NCBI GenBank assembly: GCA_964383535.1
Contig: CAYLHS010000001.1
Span: forward strand, 1 to 64,000
Origin: CAYLHS01 sp964383535
GTDB taxonomy: Bacteria > Actinomycetota > Acidimicrobiia > Spongiisociales > UBA4744
Direction: 5' to 3'
DNA: 64,000 bases
How positions within the stretch are numbered: the first letter of the stretch is position 1; each line of letters starts with the position of its first letter. This document shows positions 8,336 to 16,337 of this stretch, one piece after another. Below the pieces are notes generated by a model. The model was given only the letters and a program-made list of their open reading frames with translations, searched no databases and had not been told where the DNA came from. The translations under genes were made by a program, and so were the position numbers.

Positions 8336-8974
8336 CTACTTCAAGCTGAACGGTGGGTAAGTGTCGGTGACCAGCAGGCTCGCATAGGCGGCGACACGCA
8401 TGCCCCAGCGACCGACTCCAACCACGTAGTCGAAGAGCGATCTCGGATACCGTCCCGTGAACAGGATCGCGAACCAGGCGATGACCCACACGACGATCGC
8501 AATCGCGACGAGAACGGCGAGCACGATGTAGTGGGGGATGGCCAGCAGCCACTTGACCAGCGGCAGCCACCGGTTCAGGTCCTGTTCCGCATCTGGATAG
8601 TCGAACTCCAAGTGCACCGCCTGCTCGTCAACCGTCGATGGGTACTGGTCGGTGAGCAGGAAGAGGTAGGCGGCCACGCGCGTCGAGAATCGAAGCAATT
8701 CTCGTGCGAAGTCGAACCACCACCGCGGATAACGTTGCCGGAACACGATCATCAGCATGGTCGCAATGAAGAGCCCGCCGGTGATACCCAGCCCGGTCCG
8801 TCGTATCTCCTCGCCCGCTCTGACGACCGTCTCGTTGCCAGTGGCGGTAAGGAGACTCAGAATGATGAGGATCGGGATGATCCAGATCAGCCTGAAGAAG
8901 CTCGTGAAGCGGTCGAGTTTCTCCGGATAGTCGATGTCGAGACGAGCTGCGTACGGGGTTGACGGTGCCGTCAT
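8336..8974 (-). CDS. DUF4389 integral membrane protein
   Basis: Membrane protein of 212 aa made of two DUF4389-type halves. Each has a D(Y/F)P start, paired hydrophobic helices (IWIIPILIILSLL and WLLAIPHYIVLAVLVAIAIVVWVIAW), then the family hallmark F..RYPR..F(D/x)F.....R...RVAAY..LLTD.YP. Five to six transmembrane helices are apparent. DUF4389 proteins are widespread in actinobacteria and have no established function. ATG 8974 is chosen because GGAGAGGGAGG sits just upstream and homology begins at TAPSTPYAARLDIDYP; an in-frame ATG at 9205 would add an unconserved stretch running through a repeat. It converges on the lipoprotein gene. Confidence 0.85.
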   Translation of the reverse strand: MTAPSTPYAARLDIDYPEKLDRFTSFFRLIWIIPILIILSLLTATGNETVVRAGEEIRRTGLGITGGLFIATMLMIVFRQRYPRWWFDFARELLRFSTRVAAYLFLLTDQYPSTVDEQAVHLEFDYPDAEQDLNRWLPLVKWLLAIPHYIVLAVLVAIAIVVWVIAWFAILFTGRYPRSLFDYVVGVGRWGMRVAAYASLLVTDTYPPFSLK

Positions 8975-9192
8975 GGTTCCTCCCTCTCCTGTCACGAAGC
9001 TAGTCCCGCGAGGTTGCACATAGGTGACATGGGCGCTTCCAAGAAGCCTCTGGCGATGTGCGAATCCGACCCGAGCAAGATGGAGGGTCATGTGAGTTTC
9101 CCTGGGTCCAGACAGCGATCGGGTCGTAGGACGTGCATTCACCAGAGCGAGATCGATGGGCTGTTGGCGCCCGGCTGGAGGCGGTGTCGCAA

Positions 9193-9325
9193 GGCCGGAC
9201 GACACTGCTTGCTGCGTCCTCGTCCCTGAAGCACCGCCAGGTGTGCCCGCGTCCTTGCGATCGGAGGAAACGCGCCCTAGCGCGTCACTGGTGCTGCCGG
9301 ACAGGTCCCTAGCTCGGTGGGCTTG
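9193..9325 (+). repeat. Dispersed hairpin-centred repeat, copy A
   Basis: One of three related intergenic elements, also at 19776-19905 and 22057-22165. Shared features in order: a left end GGCCRGAYGACAC, GTCCTCGTCC, the hairpin core GCACC-GCCA-GGTG(C/T), CGTCCTTGCGATCGG, a variable segment, then TGCCGGACAG...CTAG. In this copy the right end overlaps the stop codon of the histidine-kinase gene (9309-9311). The whole gap 8975-9308 (334 bases) otherwise shows no gene. Confidence 0.65.
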
Positions 9326-10691
9326 TCGGCAGGGAGACGGTGAAGACGGTTCGGCCGGGTCGCGACTGGACGGTCAACTCGCCGCGATGACGGTGAACGA
9401 CGATCGAGTAGCTGATGTCCAGTCCCAGCCCCGTTCCCGATCCAGGAGGCTTCGTGGTGTAGAACGCGTCGAAGATCCTGGGCAGCGCCTCCTCGGGAAC
9501 TCCTTCTCCGTTGTCCTCGATCTCAATAACCACGGAGTTGTCGGACACCCGCCCGCGGATGGAGATCCTGGCGTCGGGCGTGCCCGCGACGGCGTCGGCC
9601 GCGTTGTCGAGGAGGTTGGTCCACACCTGGTTGAGTTCACTTCCATAGGCCGAGATCACCGGCATGTCGTCCAGATCGAGCTCGACGGTGATGTCCTTGA
9701 GTTTGTGTTCGAGAATGACAATCGTGTCTTCGATCCCTTTGCGGACGTCCACGTTCTGGAGAGGGGCCTGATCGAGGTACGAGTAGGACTTGAGTGCACC
9801 GATGATCGTCGACATCCGGGACGTGCCCTCCTCGATCTCCCCGACGAGCCCGAAGACCTGGTACATCGCTACGAGTGCCTCCAACACCACAGAAGCCTTG
9901 TCCCCGTACTCGGAGACAAGCGACTGAACGGTGTCGGCCGTCATGCCCGAAGATGCCGCGCCTTCGGCCAGTTCCCACGACCGCGGTACGCCGAGCGTCT
10001 GGAGGATGCCTTCTATCTCCGATTCCAAATCCGCTCGTTCGAGCGGTCCCAGTCGACGGGGAGGTTCAGTTGGCATCTGGAGGCGCTCTCTGAGATCCGG
10101 GTAGGCGGATGCAAGCGCGGCGGCCGCCGATAGAGCGATCGGGAGCTTGGTGAGCGCCTCTTTGAGGCGGCCGGCGGATCGCTGGACGGCGGCCGCGGGG
10201 TTGTTCAGCTCGTGGGCCAAGCCGGCAGTCAGGGTCCCCAACTGTGCCATGCGTTCCGATTGCCTGAGGCGTCCCTGGGTTTCGCGCCACCTCGCAAGCA
10301 GACCGGTGAAGAGCGCCCGCGCCGCGGCCGCGCTGGTGGCGAGGAGCTCGTCCAGATGCTCTTTGGGGATGGAGAGGAGCGACGAATCGGTGGATGCTCG
10401 CGCGGTTGCCATACGTGGCGCCACCTCGATGAGTGCCATCTCGCCGATGACTTCGCCCGGACCGCGTCTGGCGATCAGGACCTCGCGATCGTCTGTGATC
10501 TTGAGGATCTCGATGTCGCCTTCATCGATCACGTACGCATGGTCGCCCTGATCTCCTTCTTCGAACAGGAGCGCTCCCGCCGGCAGCTGTATCCGATCGA
10601 TGCCCGACGCGAGACGCTCCAGATCCTCCTGCTGGAGTTCCGCGAACAGCGGAACGGCTCTCAGGCCCTCGGCTCGCTCAGACGGTGTCAA
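9309..10691 (-). CDS. Soluble cyclic-nucleotide-binding histidine kinase
   Basis: Sensor kinase of about 460 aa with no transmembrane segment. Residues ~12-125 form a cyclic-nucleotide-binding domain (FEEGDQGDHAYVIDEGDIEI, then GPGEVIGEMALIE, the phosphate-binding-cassette position). A kinase core follows: the H-box GLAHELNNPAAA (His about 160), an N-box NQVWTNLLDNAADAV, G1 EIEDNGEGVP and G2 GSGTGLGLDIS. The product should autophosphorylate on His and pass phosphate to a receiver domain. The start is uncertain: the best codon is TTG at 10691, inside the end of the upstream response-regulator gene (14-base overlap), with no clear ribosome-binding site, suggesting coupling. The cognate partner is probably the receiver domain encoded immediately upstream. 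Confidence 0.88.
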   Translation of the reverse strand: MTPSERAEGLRAVPLFAELQQEDLERLASGIDRIQLPAGALLFEEGDQGDHAYVIDEGDIEILKITDDREVLIARRGPGEVIGEMALIEVAPRMATARASTDSSLLSIPKEHLDELLATSAAAARALFTGLLARWRETQGRLRQSERMAQLGTLTAGLAHELNNPAAAVQRSAGRLKEALTKLPIALSAAAALASAYPDLRERLQMPTEPPRRLGPLERADLESEIEGILQTLGVPRSWELAEGAASSGMTADTVQSLVSEYGDKASVVLEALVAMYQVFGLVGEIEEGTSRMSTIIGALKSYSYLDQAPLQNVDVRKGIEDTIVILEHKLKDITVELDLDDMPVISAYGSELNQVWTNLLDNAADAVAGTPDARISIRGRVSDNSVVIEIEDNGEGVPEEALPRIFDAFYTTKPPGSGTGLGLDISYSIVVHRHRGELTVQSRPGRTVFTVSLPTSPPS

Positions 10692-12318
10692 GGTACTTGT
10701 GCACCATTGAGACGGCGATCGACCCTTGACCGACGGCAGACGCGACTCTCCGCACCACGCCGTGGCGGACGTCCCCGGCTGCGAACACGCCGGGCACGCT
10801 TGTTTCGAGGAGGAACGGATCCCTGTCCACCGTCCAGGTCGGGGGTTTGCCGCCGTCGAGGAAGATGTCGGGACCGGTGTAGATGAAGCCACGGTCATTG
10901 CGTTTGACGACCCCCTCCAAGAATGCGGAATGGGGCACGGCTCCGACGAAGATGAAGATCCCCGAGGCCGCCTGTTCGTGAACCTCTTCACCCGTCTGCA
11001 GGCGCAACCGCTCGACCCTCTGCTCGCCGAGTACTTCGACGACCTGAGTGCTGAGCAGGACCTCGATGTTCTCCCTCGCGTCGATCTGATCGACGAGGTA
11101 CTGGGACATCTTCGCTCCCAGGAAATCACCCCTCACGATCAAGGTGACGTCGGCTGCATACTTCGAGAACATCATGGCGGCTTGGCCGGCCGAGTTGCCT
11201 CCGCCCACCACGAAGACATGCCCGCCGGTGTAGGTCGTAGCTTCCGACACCGATGCGCCGTAGTAGACGCCGGCTCCTTCGAATCGCTCGTATCCCGGCA
11301 CGTCGAGACGCCGCACGGTCATGCCGGTTGCGATCAGAACCGCATGGCTTCGCAGCCCGTCACCGTTCTCGAGCGTCACGGTCTTGACAGTGTCGTCAGT
11401 CTGGAGGCTCGTCGCAGTGTCGGTGAGAATCTCGGCACCAAGGCGGGTTGCCTGCGTCACTGCACGCCGAGCGAGATCCCCTCCGCTGATACCTGACGGG
11501 AAACCTAGGTAGTTCTCGATCCTCGAGCTCGTGCCGGCTTGCCCTCCGGGAGCCTGCTGCTCAATCATCACGGTGCGGAGCCCTTCCGAGGCTCCATAGA
11601 CAGCCGCCGCAAGTCCCGCCGGCCCGCCGCCGATGATGATCAGGTCGTAGAAGCGGCTGGTCGCCTCCGTTTTCAATCCCACGTGTTCGGCGAGCATGCG
11701 CCGGTCGGGGTCGACGAGCACCGTCCCGTCGGGGAAATACACAACGGGGATGGTTCCTCCCGAAGCGCCGACCATCTCTGCCGCCTTCGCTTCGCGTTCG
11801 ATGTCCATGAATCGGTATGGCACGTGGTTGAGCGCAAGGAAGTCTTTGATCGTGTGAGTGTGCGGCGACCAGGTGGTCCCGGCAACGCGGACTCCGTCGA
11901 AAGGAGCCGGCACGTTTGCCCTCCAGTCGCCCAAGAGATCGTCCAGCACCGGATAGAGGTTCTGATCGGGCGGGTCCCACGGCTTCATGAGGTAGTGGTC
12001 CAAATCGACAACGTTGATCGCTTCGATTGCGGCGGCGGTGTCGGCATACGCGGTGAGTAGAACCCGTTTGGCGTCGGGGAAGAGTTCGCGCGCATTCCGG
12101 ATGAACTCGGTGCCGGTCATCTCAGGCATACGCTGATCAACGAGGAACAATGCGACGGTGCCCCCTCGTCCTTCGATGCTCGTGAGGGCTTCCAGGGCCT
12201 CGGGGCCCGACCCCGCTGCAATGATCTGGTAGTCCTCGGCGTAGGCAGCCCGCAAGTCCCGCCTGATCGCCTCGAGGACGAGCCCGTCGTCATCGACCGT
12301 CAGGATCGTCGGCTTCAT
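10678..12318 (-). CDS. Fused response regulator / glutaredoxin-like / thioredoxin-reductase-like flavoprotein
   Basis: A 546-aa three-part fusion. Residues 1-130 are a receiver domain (VDDD near 8-11, phospho-acceptor Asp61 in LFLVDQRMP, Lys112 in YLMKPWD). Residues ~141-215 have a glutaredoxin-like fold pattern (GVRVAGTTWSPHTHT...TIPVVYFPDG). Residues 222-546 are a FAD/NAD(P)H thioredoxin-reductase module: GGGPAG at 230-235, PGGQAG, GGGNSA near 372-377 and GVFAAGDV. Strikingly, the reductase CxxC is replaced by YGAS, the glutaredoxin CxxC by WSPH, and the whole protein contains no cysteine. Known annotation classes include fused response regulator/thioredoxin-disulfide reductases; thiol chemistry is not possible here. 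It starts three bases after the metallophosphoesterase gene and overlaps the kinase gene, so the three form an operon. Confidence 0.9.
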   Translation of the reverse strand: MKPTILTVDDDGLVLEAIRRDLRAAYAEDYQIIAAGSGPEALEALTSIEGRGGTVALFLVDQRMPEMTGTEFIRNARELFPDAKRVLLTAYADTAAAIEAINVVDLDHYLMKPWDPPDQNLYPVLDDLLGDWRANVPAPFDGVRVAGTTWSPHTHTIKDFLALNHVPYRFMDIEREAKAAEMVGASGGTIPVVYFPDGTVLVDPDRRMLAEHVGLKTEATSRFYDLIIIGGGPAGLAAAVYGASEGLRTVMIEQQAPGGQAGTSSRIENYLGFPSGISGGDLARRAVTQATRLGAEILTDTATSLQTDDTVKTVTLENGDGLRSHAVLIATGMTVRRLDVPGYERFEGAGVYYGASVSEATTYTGGHVFVVGGGNSAGQAAMMFSKYAADVTLIVRGDFLGAKMSQYLVDQIDARENIEVLLSTQVVEVLGEQRVERLRLQTGEEVHEQAASGIFIFVGAVPHSAFLEGVVKRNDRGFIYTGPDIFLDGGKPPTWTVDRDPFLLETSVPGVFAAGDVRHGVVRRVASAVGQGSIAVSMVHKYLDTV

Positions 12319-12321
12319 ACC

Positions 12322-13176
12322 TCAACCTTTCTCGTGACCGGGCGTGTTGATCGATCGATACTCGTGGGTGATGCCCTCGGGCCCCACGTCGACGATGCGG
12401 AGACCCGAAGGATCGTCACCCAGCGGGTATCCGACAGCGCTGGACGCCACCATACGAAAGTCTCCGTCGCTGGCCTCCGCATTCCGGTGGAGGTGGCCGG
12501 CAAACGCGATATCCACCCCGCACTCGTGGATCAGTCGGAGGAGTTCCGCTCGCGTCTTCTGGGGAATGTTCCAATAGGTGTCTGGTTCGTTGGCGCTTTC
12601 GACGAAGAGCGGGTGATGCCCAAAGAGAACGATGTGGTCGGCGTCAACTGACGCTTTCAGCTCCCTCTCGATGAACGCCATCTGTTCGGCGAAGTGCTCA
12701 GGCACATTGCGCGGCTCGACGAGGACGACAGTGTTCATGACGATGAAACGGGTTCCGTTCGCCGAGAATGCGTAGTAGTCGGGCCCGAAGGCCTCGCGAT
12801 ACCTTTCGATGCTGTCGTAGGTCGGTGCGACTCCATCCGGGGCAATGTCATGGTTGCCGGGCACCCAGCGCACCTGAATCGATGGATCGATCTGGCCGGT
12901 TATCGAGAAGAGCTCGTCGAGTTGCTCACGAGATGAGGCGTCGTCAATCATGTCTCCACCGACAACGACGAAGTCCGGCCGCAGCTCGTTGAGGGCGTCT
13001 ACGGCCGCTCGATACCTGAGCGCATCCCACTCATACCCCTCGACCTTGGGAACGCTGGAAACCCGCATTCCCCGCTCGAGAAAGGCGTCCGCCTCTTCCG
13101 TGCTCAGCCCACTGAAGGTTGCGTACGCGCCGAGTTGGGCATCCGCAAGGAACACGAATCGGCGTGCAGTGGTCAC
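12322..13176 (-). CDS. Calcineurin-like metallophosphoesterase
   Basis: Cytosolic dinuclear metallophosphoesterase (284 aa). Metal and catalytic motifs are in order: LADAQLG (D-x-Q rather than D-x-H, as in CPPED1-like members), GGDMIDD, PGNHD, FGHHPLF and AGHLHRN. The family includes protein phosphatases and cAMP phosphodiesterases of the CpdA type; the substrate cannot be read from the sequence. The GTG start is supported by GGGAGGATTCAC immediately upstream. It is the first gene of the operon with the response-regulator/reductase fusion and the cNMP-binding kinase, so a role in cyclic-nucleotide turnover is an attractive inference. It is divergent from a nucleotide-cyclase gene 150 bases away. 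Confidence 0.87.
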   Translation of the reverse strand: MTTARRFVFLADAQLGAYATFSGLSTEEADAFLERGMRVSSVPKVEGYEWDALRYRAAVDALNELRPDFVVVGGDMIDDASSREQLDELFSITGQIDPSIQVRWVPGNHDIAPDGVAPTYDSIERYREAFGPDYYAFSANGTRFIVMNTVVLVEPRNVPEHFAEQMAFIERELKASVDADHIVLFGHHPLFVESANEPDTYWNIPQKTRAELLRLIHECGVDIAFAGHLHRNAEASDGDFRMVASSAVGYPLGDDPSGLRIVDVGPEGITHEYRSINTPGHEKG

Positions 13177-13325
13177 GTGAATCCTCCCGAGGTGGAAACC
13201 GACACTACCGGCTTGGTCTGTCTACCGAGCTGTAACCGGGCAGTTACCTGGTTTGTTCCGAGATCGCCCGAATAGCCGGGAATCGACTAGTCGCCGGCCG
13301 TCACATCCGTCTCTCGACACCTACC

Positions 13326-16319
13326 ATGACCGCCATGTTCGTCTTCCTGTTCACGGATCTGGAGGCGAGCACGCGCCTGTGGGAGAGCTACCCAGAGACG
13401 ATGGGCCAGGCGCTCACTCTCCACGACAAGATTCTGCGGGACGGCGTAGTCGCCAACGGTGGCAGTGTGGTGAAAACCACAGGCGACGGACTCATGGCCA
13501 CATTCGACCAGGTGTCGGACTGCGTCGCAGCCTGCCTGGCTACTCAGACAGCGTTGGCGAGTACAGACTGGCGTGTCCAGGAGCCCCTCCGGGTTCGTAT
13601 GGGGGTTCATGTGGGAGACGCCGAACCGAGAGACGGCGACTACTACGGGACGGCGGTGAATCGAGCTGCTCGAATCATGGCGGCCGGACACGGTGGCCAG
13701 GTGTTGTTCTCAGCTCGCGCAGCACAGCTTGCCCGGGATGTCGCAGAGCTTCGCAGTCTCGGTCCTCACCGGCTGAAGGACCTGCAGCAGCCGGAGTCGC
13801 TCTACCAGCTGGTGGTCCCAGATCTGCCATCCGACTTCCCACCACTCGACACGCTCGACGCAACTCCCAACAACCTTCCCATCCAGGTCTCCGAACTCTT
13901 GGGTAGGGAGACGGACCTCGGGATCGCACGTTCACTGCTGACGACACCCGGTGTGAGGCTCCTCACCCTTACCGGCCCTGGAGGAACCGGCAAGACCCGG
14001 CTCGCACTCCAGCTTGCCGCCGACCTCATCGAGATGTACCCGGACGGGGTGTACTTCGTGGATCTGTCGGCCGAACGCGAACCAGACGGCGCGTTCGAGA
14101 CGGTCATTCGGGAGCTCGGTCTGGCCGGCGCTCGTGAAGGCAGTCCCCTGCAGGTTCTGAAGTCCAAGTTGCGGGACGGCGTTCGATTGGTCGTTCTCGA
14201 CAACCTCGAACAAGTCATGAGTGCAGGTGTCGGGATCATCGACCTTCTTCAGTTCTGTCCGGATCTCGAGGTGTTGGTGACAAGCCGGGAGGCACTTCGA
14301 GTCCGGGGCGAACGGGTATTCGCTGTTCCGACCTTGTCCTTGCCGGAGCAGGGAGCGACATCCTCGGAGATCGGCCGGTCGGCGGCTGTCGAGCTCTTCA
14401 TCGATCGGGCGAGATCGGTGCAGCCTGACTTCACGCTGACGTCCGGCAACGCGCAAGCCATCGCGGACATCGTCGCGGGTCTCGACGGCCTTCCACTTGC
14501 GATCGAGCTGGCAGCAGCGCGACTGGCAGTGTTCAGTCCCACCGATCTGCGGGACCGGCTTCGCACGAGAGTCGACATCCTGGGCCGTGGAGCACGTGAC
14601 CTTCCCGATCGACAGCGAACACTACGGAGCACCATCGAGTGGAGCTACGAGCTTCTCGAGCCAGACGAATGCCAGCTGTTCGAGTTGATGTCGGTGTTCT
14701 CCGGCGCACGGCTGGAGGCAGTAGAGAGCGTCGCAGAGCAGGCAGGTGCCACGTTCGACCCAATCGACATCCTCGCCTCGCTCGTGACCAAGAGCCTCGT
14801 GCGTTCCACCGACGTGGACGGCAAACGAAGGTTTTCGATGCTCAGATCCATCAGCGAGTACGCCGGAGGCAAGCTTGCGGAAAGCCCTGAGCGCGAGGCC
14901 GAAGTCCGTCTGGGCCACGCCAAGTACTTCGCCGACTACACGGCTCGAGCGGGCGACAACCTCAGCGGGGCGGGCCGGAGCGAGGCTCTGGAGGGGTTGC
15001 TCGCCGAGATCGACAATCTCCGGTCGGCTTGGACCGTGTGGGTGAAGGAGGGAGATCTCGCTCGGCTCAATCGGATGCTGGACGGGCTGTGGGCGCTCAC
15101 CGACTCGCGCGGCTGGTACTACGCCGCAGTCGAGCTCGCTTCGGATCTCCTGTCGGTGCTTCTGCAATCCGAACCGTCCCCGCAACGGGATGCCGAGGAG
15201 ATGTCTCTGCGAGTCAGTCTTGCCCGCTCGCTCATGGCGGCCGGGGGTTTCACGCAGGAGGTGGAGGAGCAGTTCAAGCGTGCTCTCGACCTCTCGTCGG
15301 CCGAGGACACATCGACGTGGCGCAGACCGATCCTCCGATCCCTCGCGACCTACTACCTGAACGTGGCGGACATGGAATCGGCCGCAGCCATGGGGCACGC
15401 CCTCCTCGAACTAGGGAAACGAGAGGCAGACACGACGGCGATGATCGAAGGACACGTGGTCGTCGGTGCGACCACATTCAACAACGGGCTCCAAGAGGCG
15501 ATCGGTCACCTCGAAGAAGCAATCGAACTGTTCGATCCCAAAGTCCACGGAGCAGGGAGGCTCCGACTTGGTACGAGTCCCGGGGTGGTGGCGCGCCTTG
15601 CAGCGGCCCTCCTGTGGATACAGGTGGGCCGCCCGGACCTGGCTATCGAGCGGGCTGCCGACGGGCTCTCTCTCGCACGCGAGCTGAAGCACCCGTTCAG
15701 CATTGCATACGCGCTCTACCACTTCGCCTATCTGCAACTTGGGCACAACCGATTCCAGGAGAGTCGTGATCTGGCGGTGCAACTCGCCGCGGTCGCGAGC
15801 GACAACGACTACCCGGTATGGAAGGCGCTCGCTTCGGTGCTGCATGGCGTGGCCGACTGCGGGCTCGGCGCGGTCGAGGAGGGCTTGGCCATGGCCGAAG
15901 CCGGCACCGATCTCTACCAGGGACTGACCACTCCTCCCGTGTTCTGGCCGCTACTTCAAGCAGTTCGGGCTCAGGGATTCCATCTCGCAGGAAGGCACGT
16001 CGATGCGTTGGAACTTGTCGACAACGCCATTGAGTTCGTGCAATCAGAGAACCTGTATCCCGAATTCCATACTCTTCGTGGTGACATCCTCATCGCTCTC
16101 GGGAATGCCGAGCAGGCAGAAGCCGCATACGGTCGGGCCCTACAAGGGGCGCGGCTCATCGGGGCGCGACTCACCGAACTGGGCGCTCTGACCCGGCTCG
16201 CGAGATGCTCGACAGACGACGAGTACGAAGCGGAGCTGGCCTCGCTTTACGGGACCTTCTCCGAGGGATTCGACCAGCCCGAACTCATCGAAGCGAGAAC
16301 GCTCCTCGGGATCGCTTGA
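13326..16319 (+). CDS. Class III nucleotide cyclase fused to a STAND (NB-ARC-like) ATPase and TPR-like repeats
   Basis: A 997-aa signalling protein. Residues 1-165 are a class III adenylate/guanylate cyclase domain with both metal-binding aspartates (Asp11 in FTDLEAS; Asp54 in KTTGDGLMATF) and the YYGTAVNRAARIM motif. Residues ~185-500 are a STAND/AfsR-type ATPase: Walker A GPGGTGKT (217-224), Walker B LVVLDNLEQV, VTSREALRV sensor, GLPLAIELAAARL and RTLRSTIEWSYELL. The remainder is helical, TPR-like. STAND proteins usually switch by ATP-dependent oligomerisation, so cyclase output may be gated by ligand binding to the repeats. No DNA-binding domain is present. It is divergent from the metallophosphoesterase operon and convergent with a second cyclase gene 18 bases downstream. 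Confidence 0.9.
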   Translation: MTAMFVFLFTDLEASTRLWESYPETMGQALTLHDKILRDGVVANGGSVVKTTGDGLMATFDQVSDCVAACLATQTALASTDWRVQEPLRVRMGVHVGDAEPRDGDYYGTAVNRAARIMAAGHGGQVLFSARAAQLARDVAELRSLGPHRLKDLQQPESLYQLVVPDLPSDFPPLDTLDATPNNLPIQVSELLGRETDLGIARSLLTTPGVRLLTLTGPGGTGKTRLALQLAADLIEMYPDGVYFVDLSAEREPDGAFETVIRELGLAGAREGSPLQVLKSKLRDGVRLVVLDNLEQVMSAGVGIIDLLQFCPDLEVLVTSREALRVRGERVFAVPTLSLPEQGATSSEIGRSAAVELFIDRARSVQPDFTLTSGNAQAIADIVAGLDGLPLAIELAAARLAVFSPTDLRDRLRTRVDILGRGARDLPDRQRTLRSTIEWSYELLEPDECQLFELMSVFSGARLEAVESVAEQAGATFDPIDILASLVTKSLVRSTDVDGKRRFSMLRSISEYAGGKLAESPEREAEVRLGHAKYFADYTARAGDNLSGAGRSEALEGLLAEIDNLRSAWTVWVKEGDLARLNRMLDGLWALTDSRGWYYAAVELASDLLSVLLQSEPSPQRDAEEMSLRVSLARSLMAAGGFTQEVEEQFKRALDLSSAEDTSTWRRPILRSLATYYLNVADMESAAAMGHALLELGKREADTTAMIEGHVVVGATTFNNGLQEAIGHLEEAIELFDPKVHGAGRLRLGTSPGVVARLAAALLWIQVGRPDLAIERAADGLSLARELKHPFSIAYALYHFAYLQLGHNRFQESRDLAVQLAAVASDNDYPVWKALASVLHGVADCGLGAVEEGLAMAEAGTDLYQGLTTPPVFWPLLQAVRAQGFHLAGRHVDALELVDNAIEFVQSENLYPEFHTLRGDILIALGNAEQAEAAYGRALQGARLIGARLTELGALTRLARCSTDDEYEAELASLYGTFSEGFDQPELIEARTLLGIA

Positions 16320-16337
16320 GGATCTGCGAGTGCTTGA

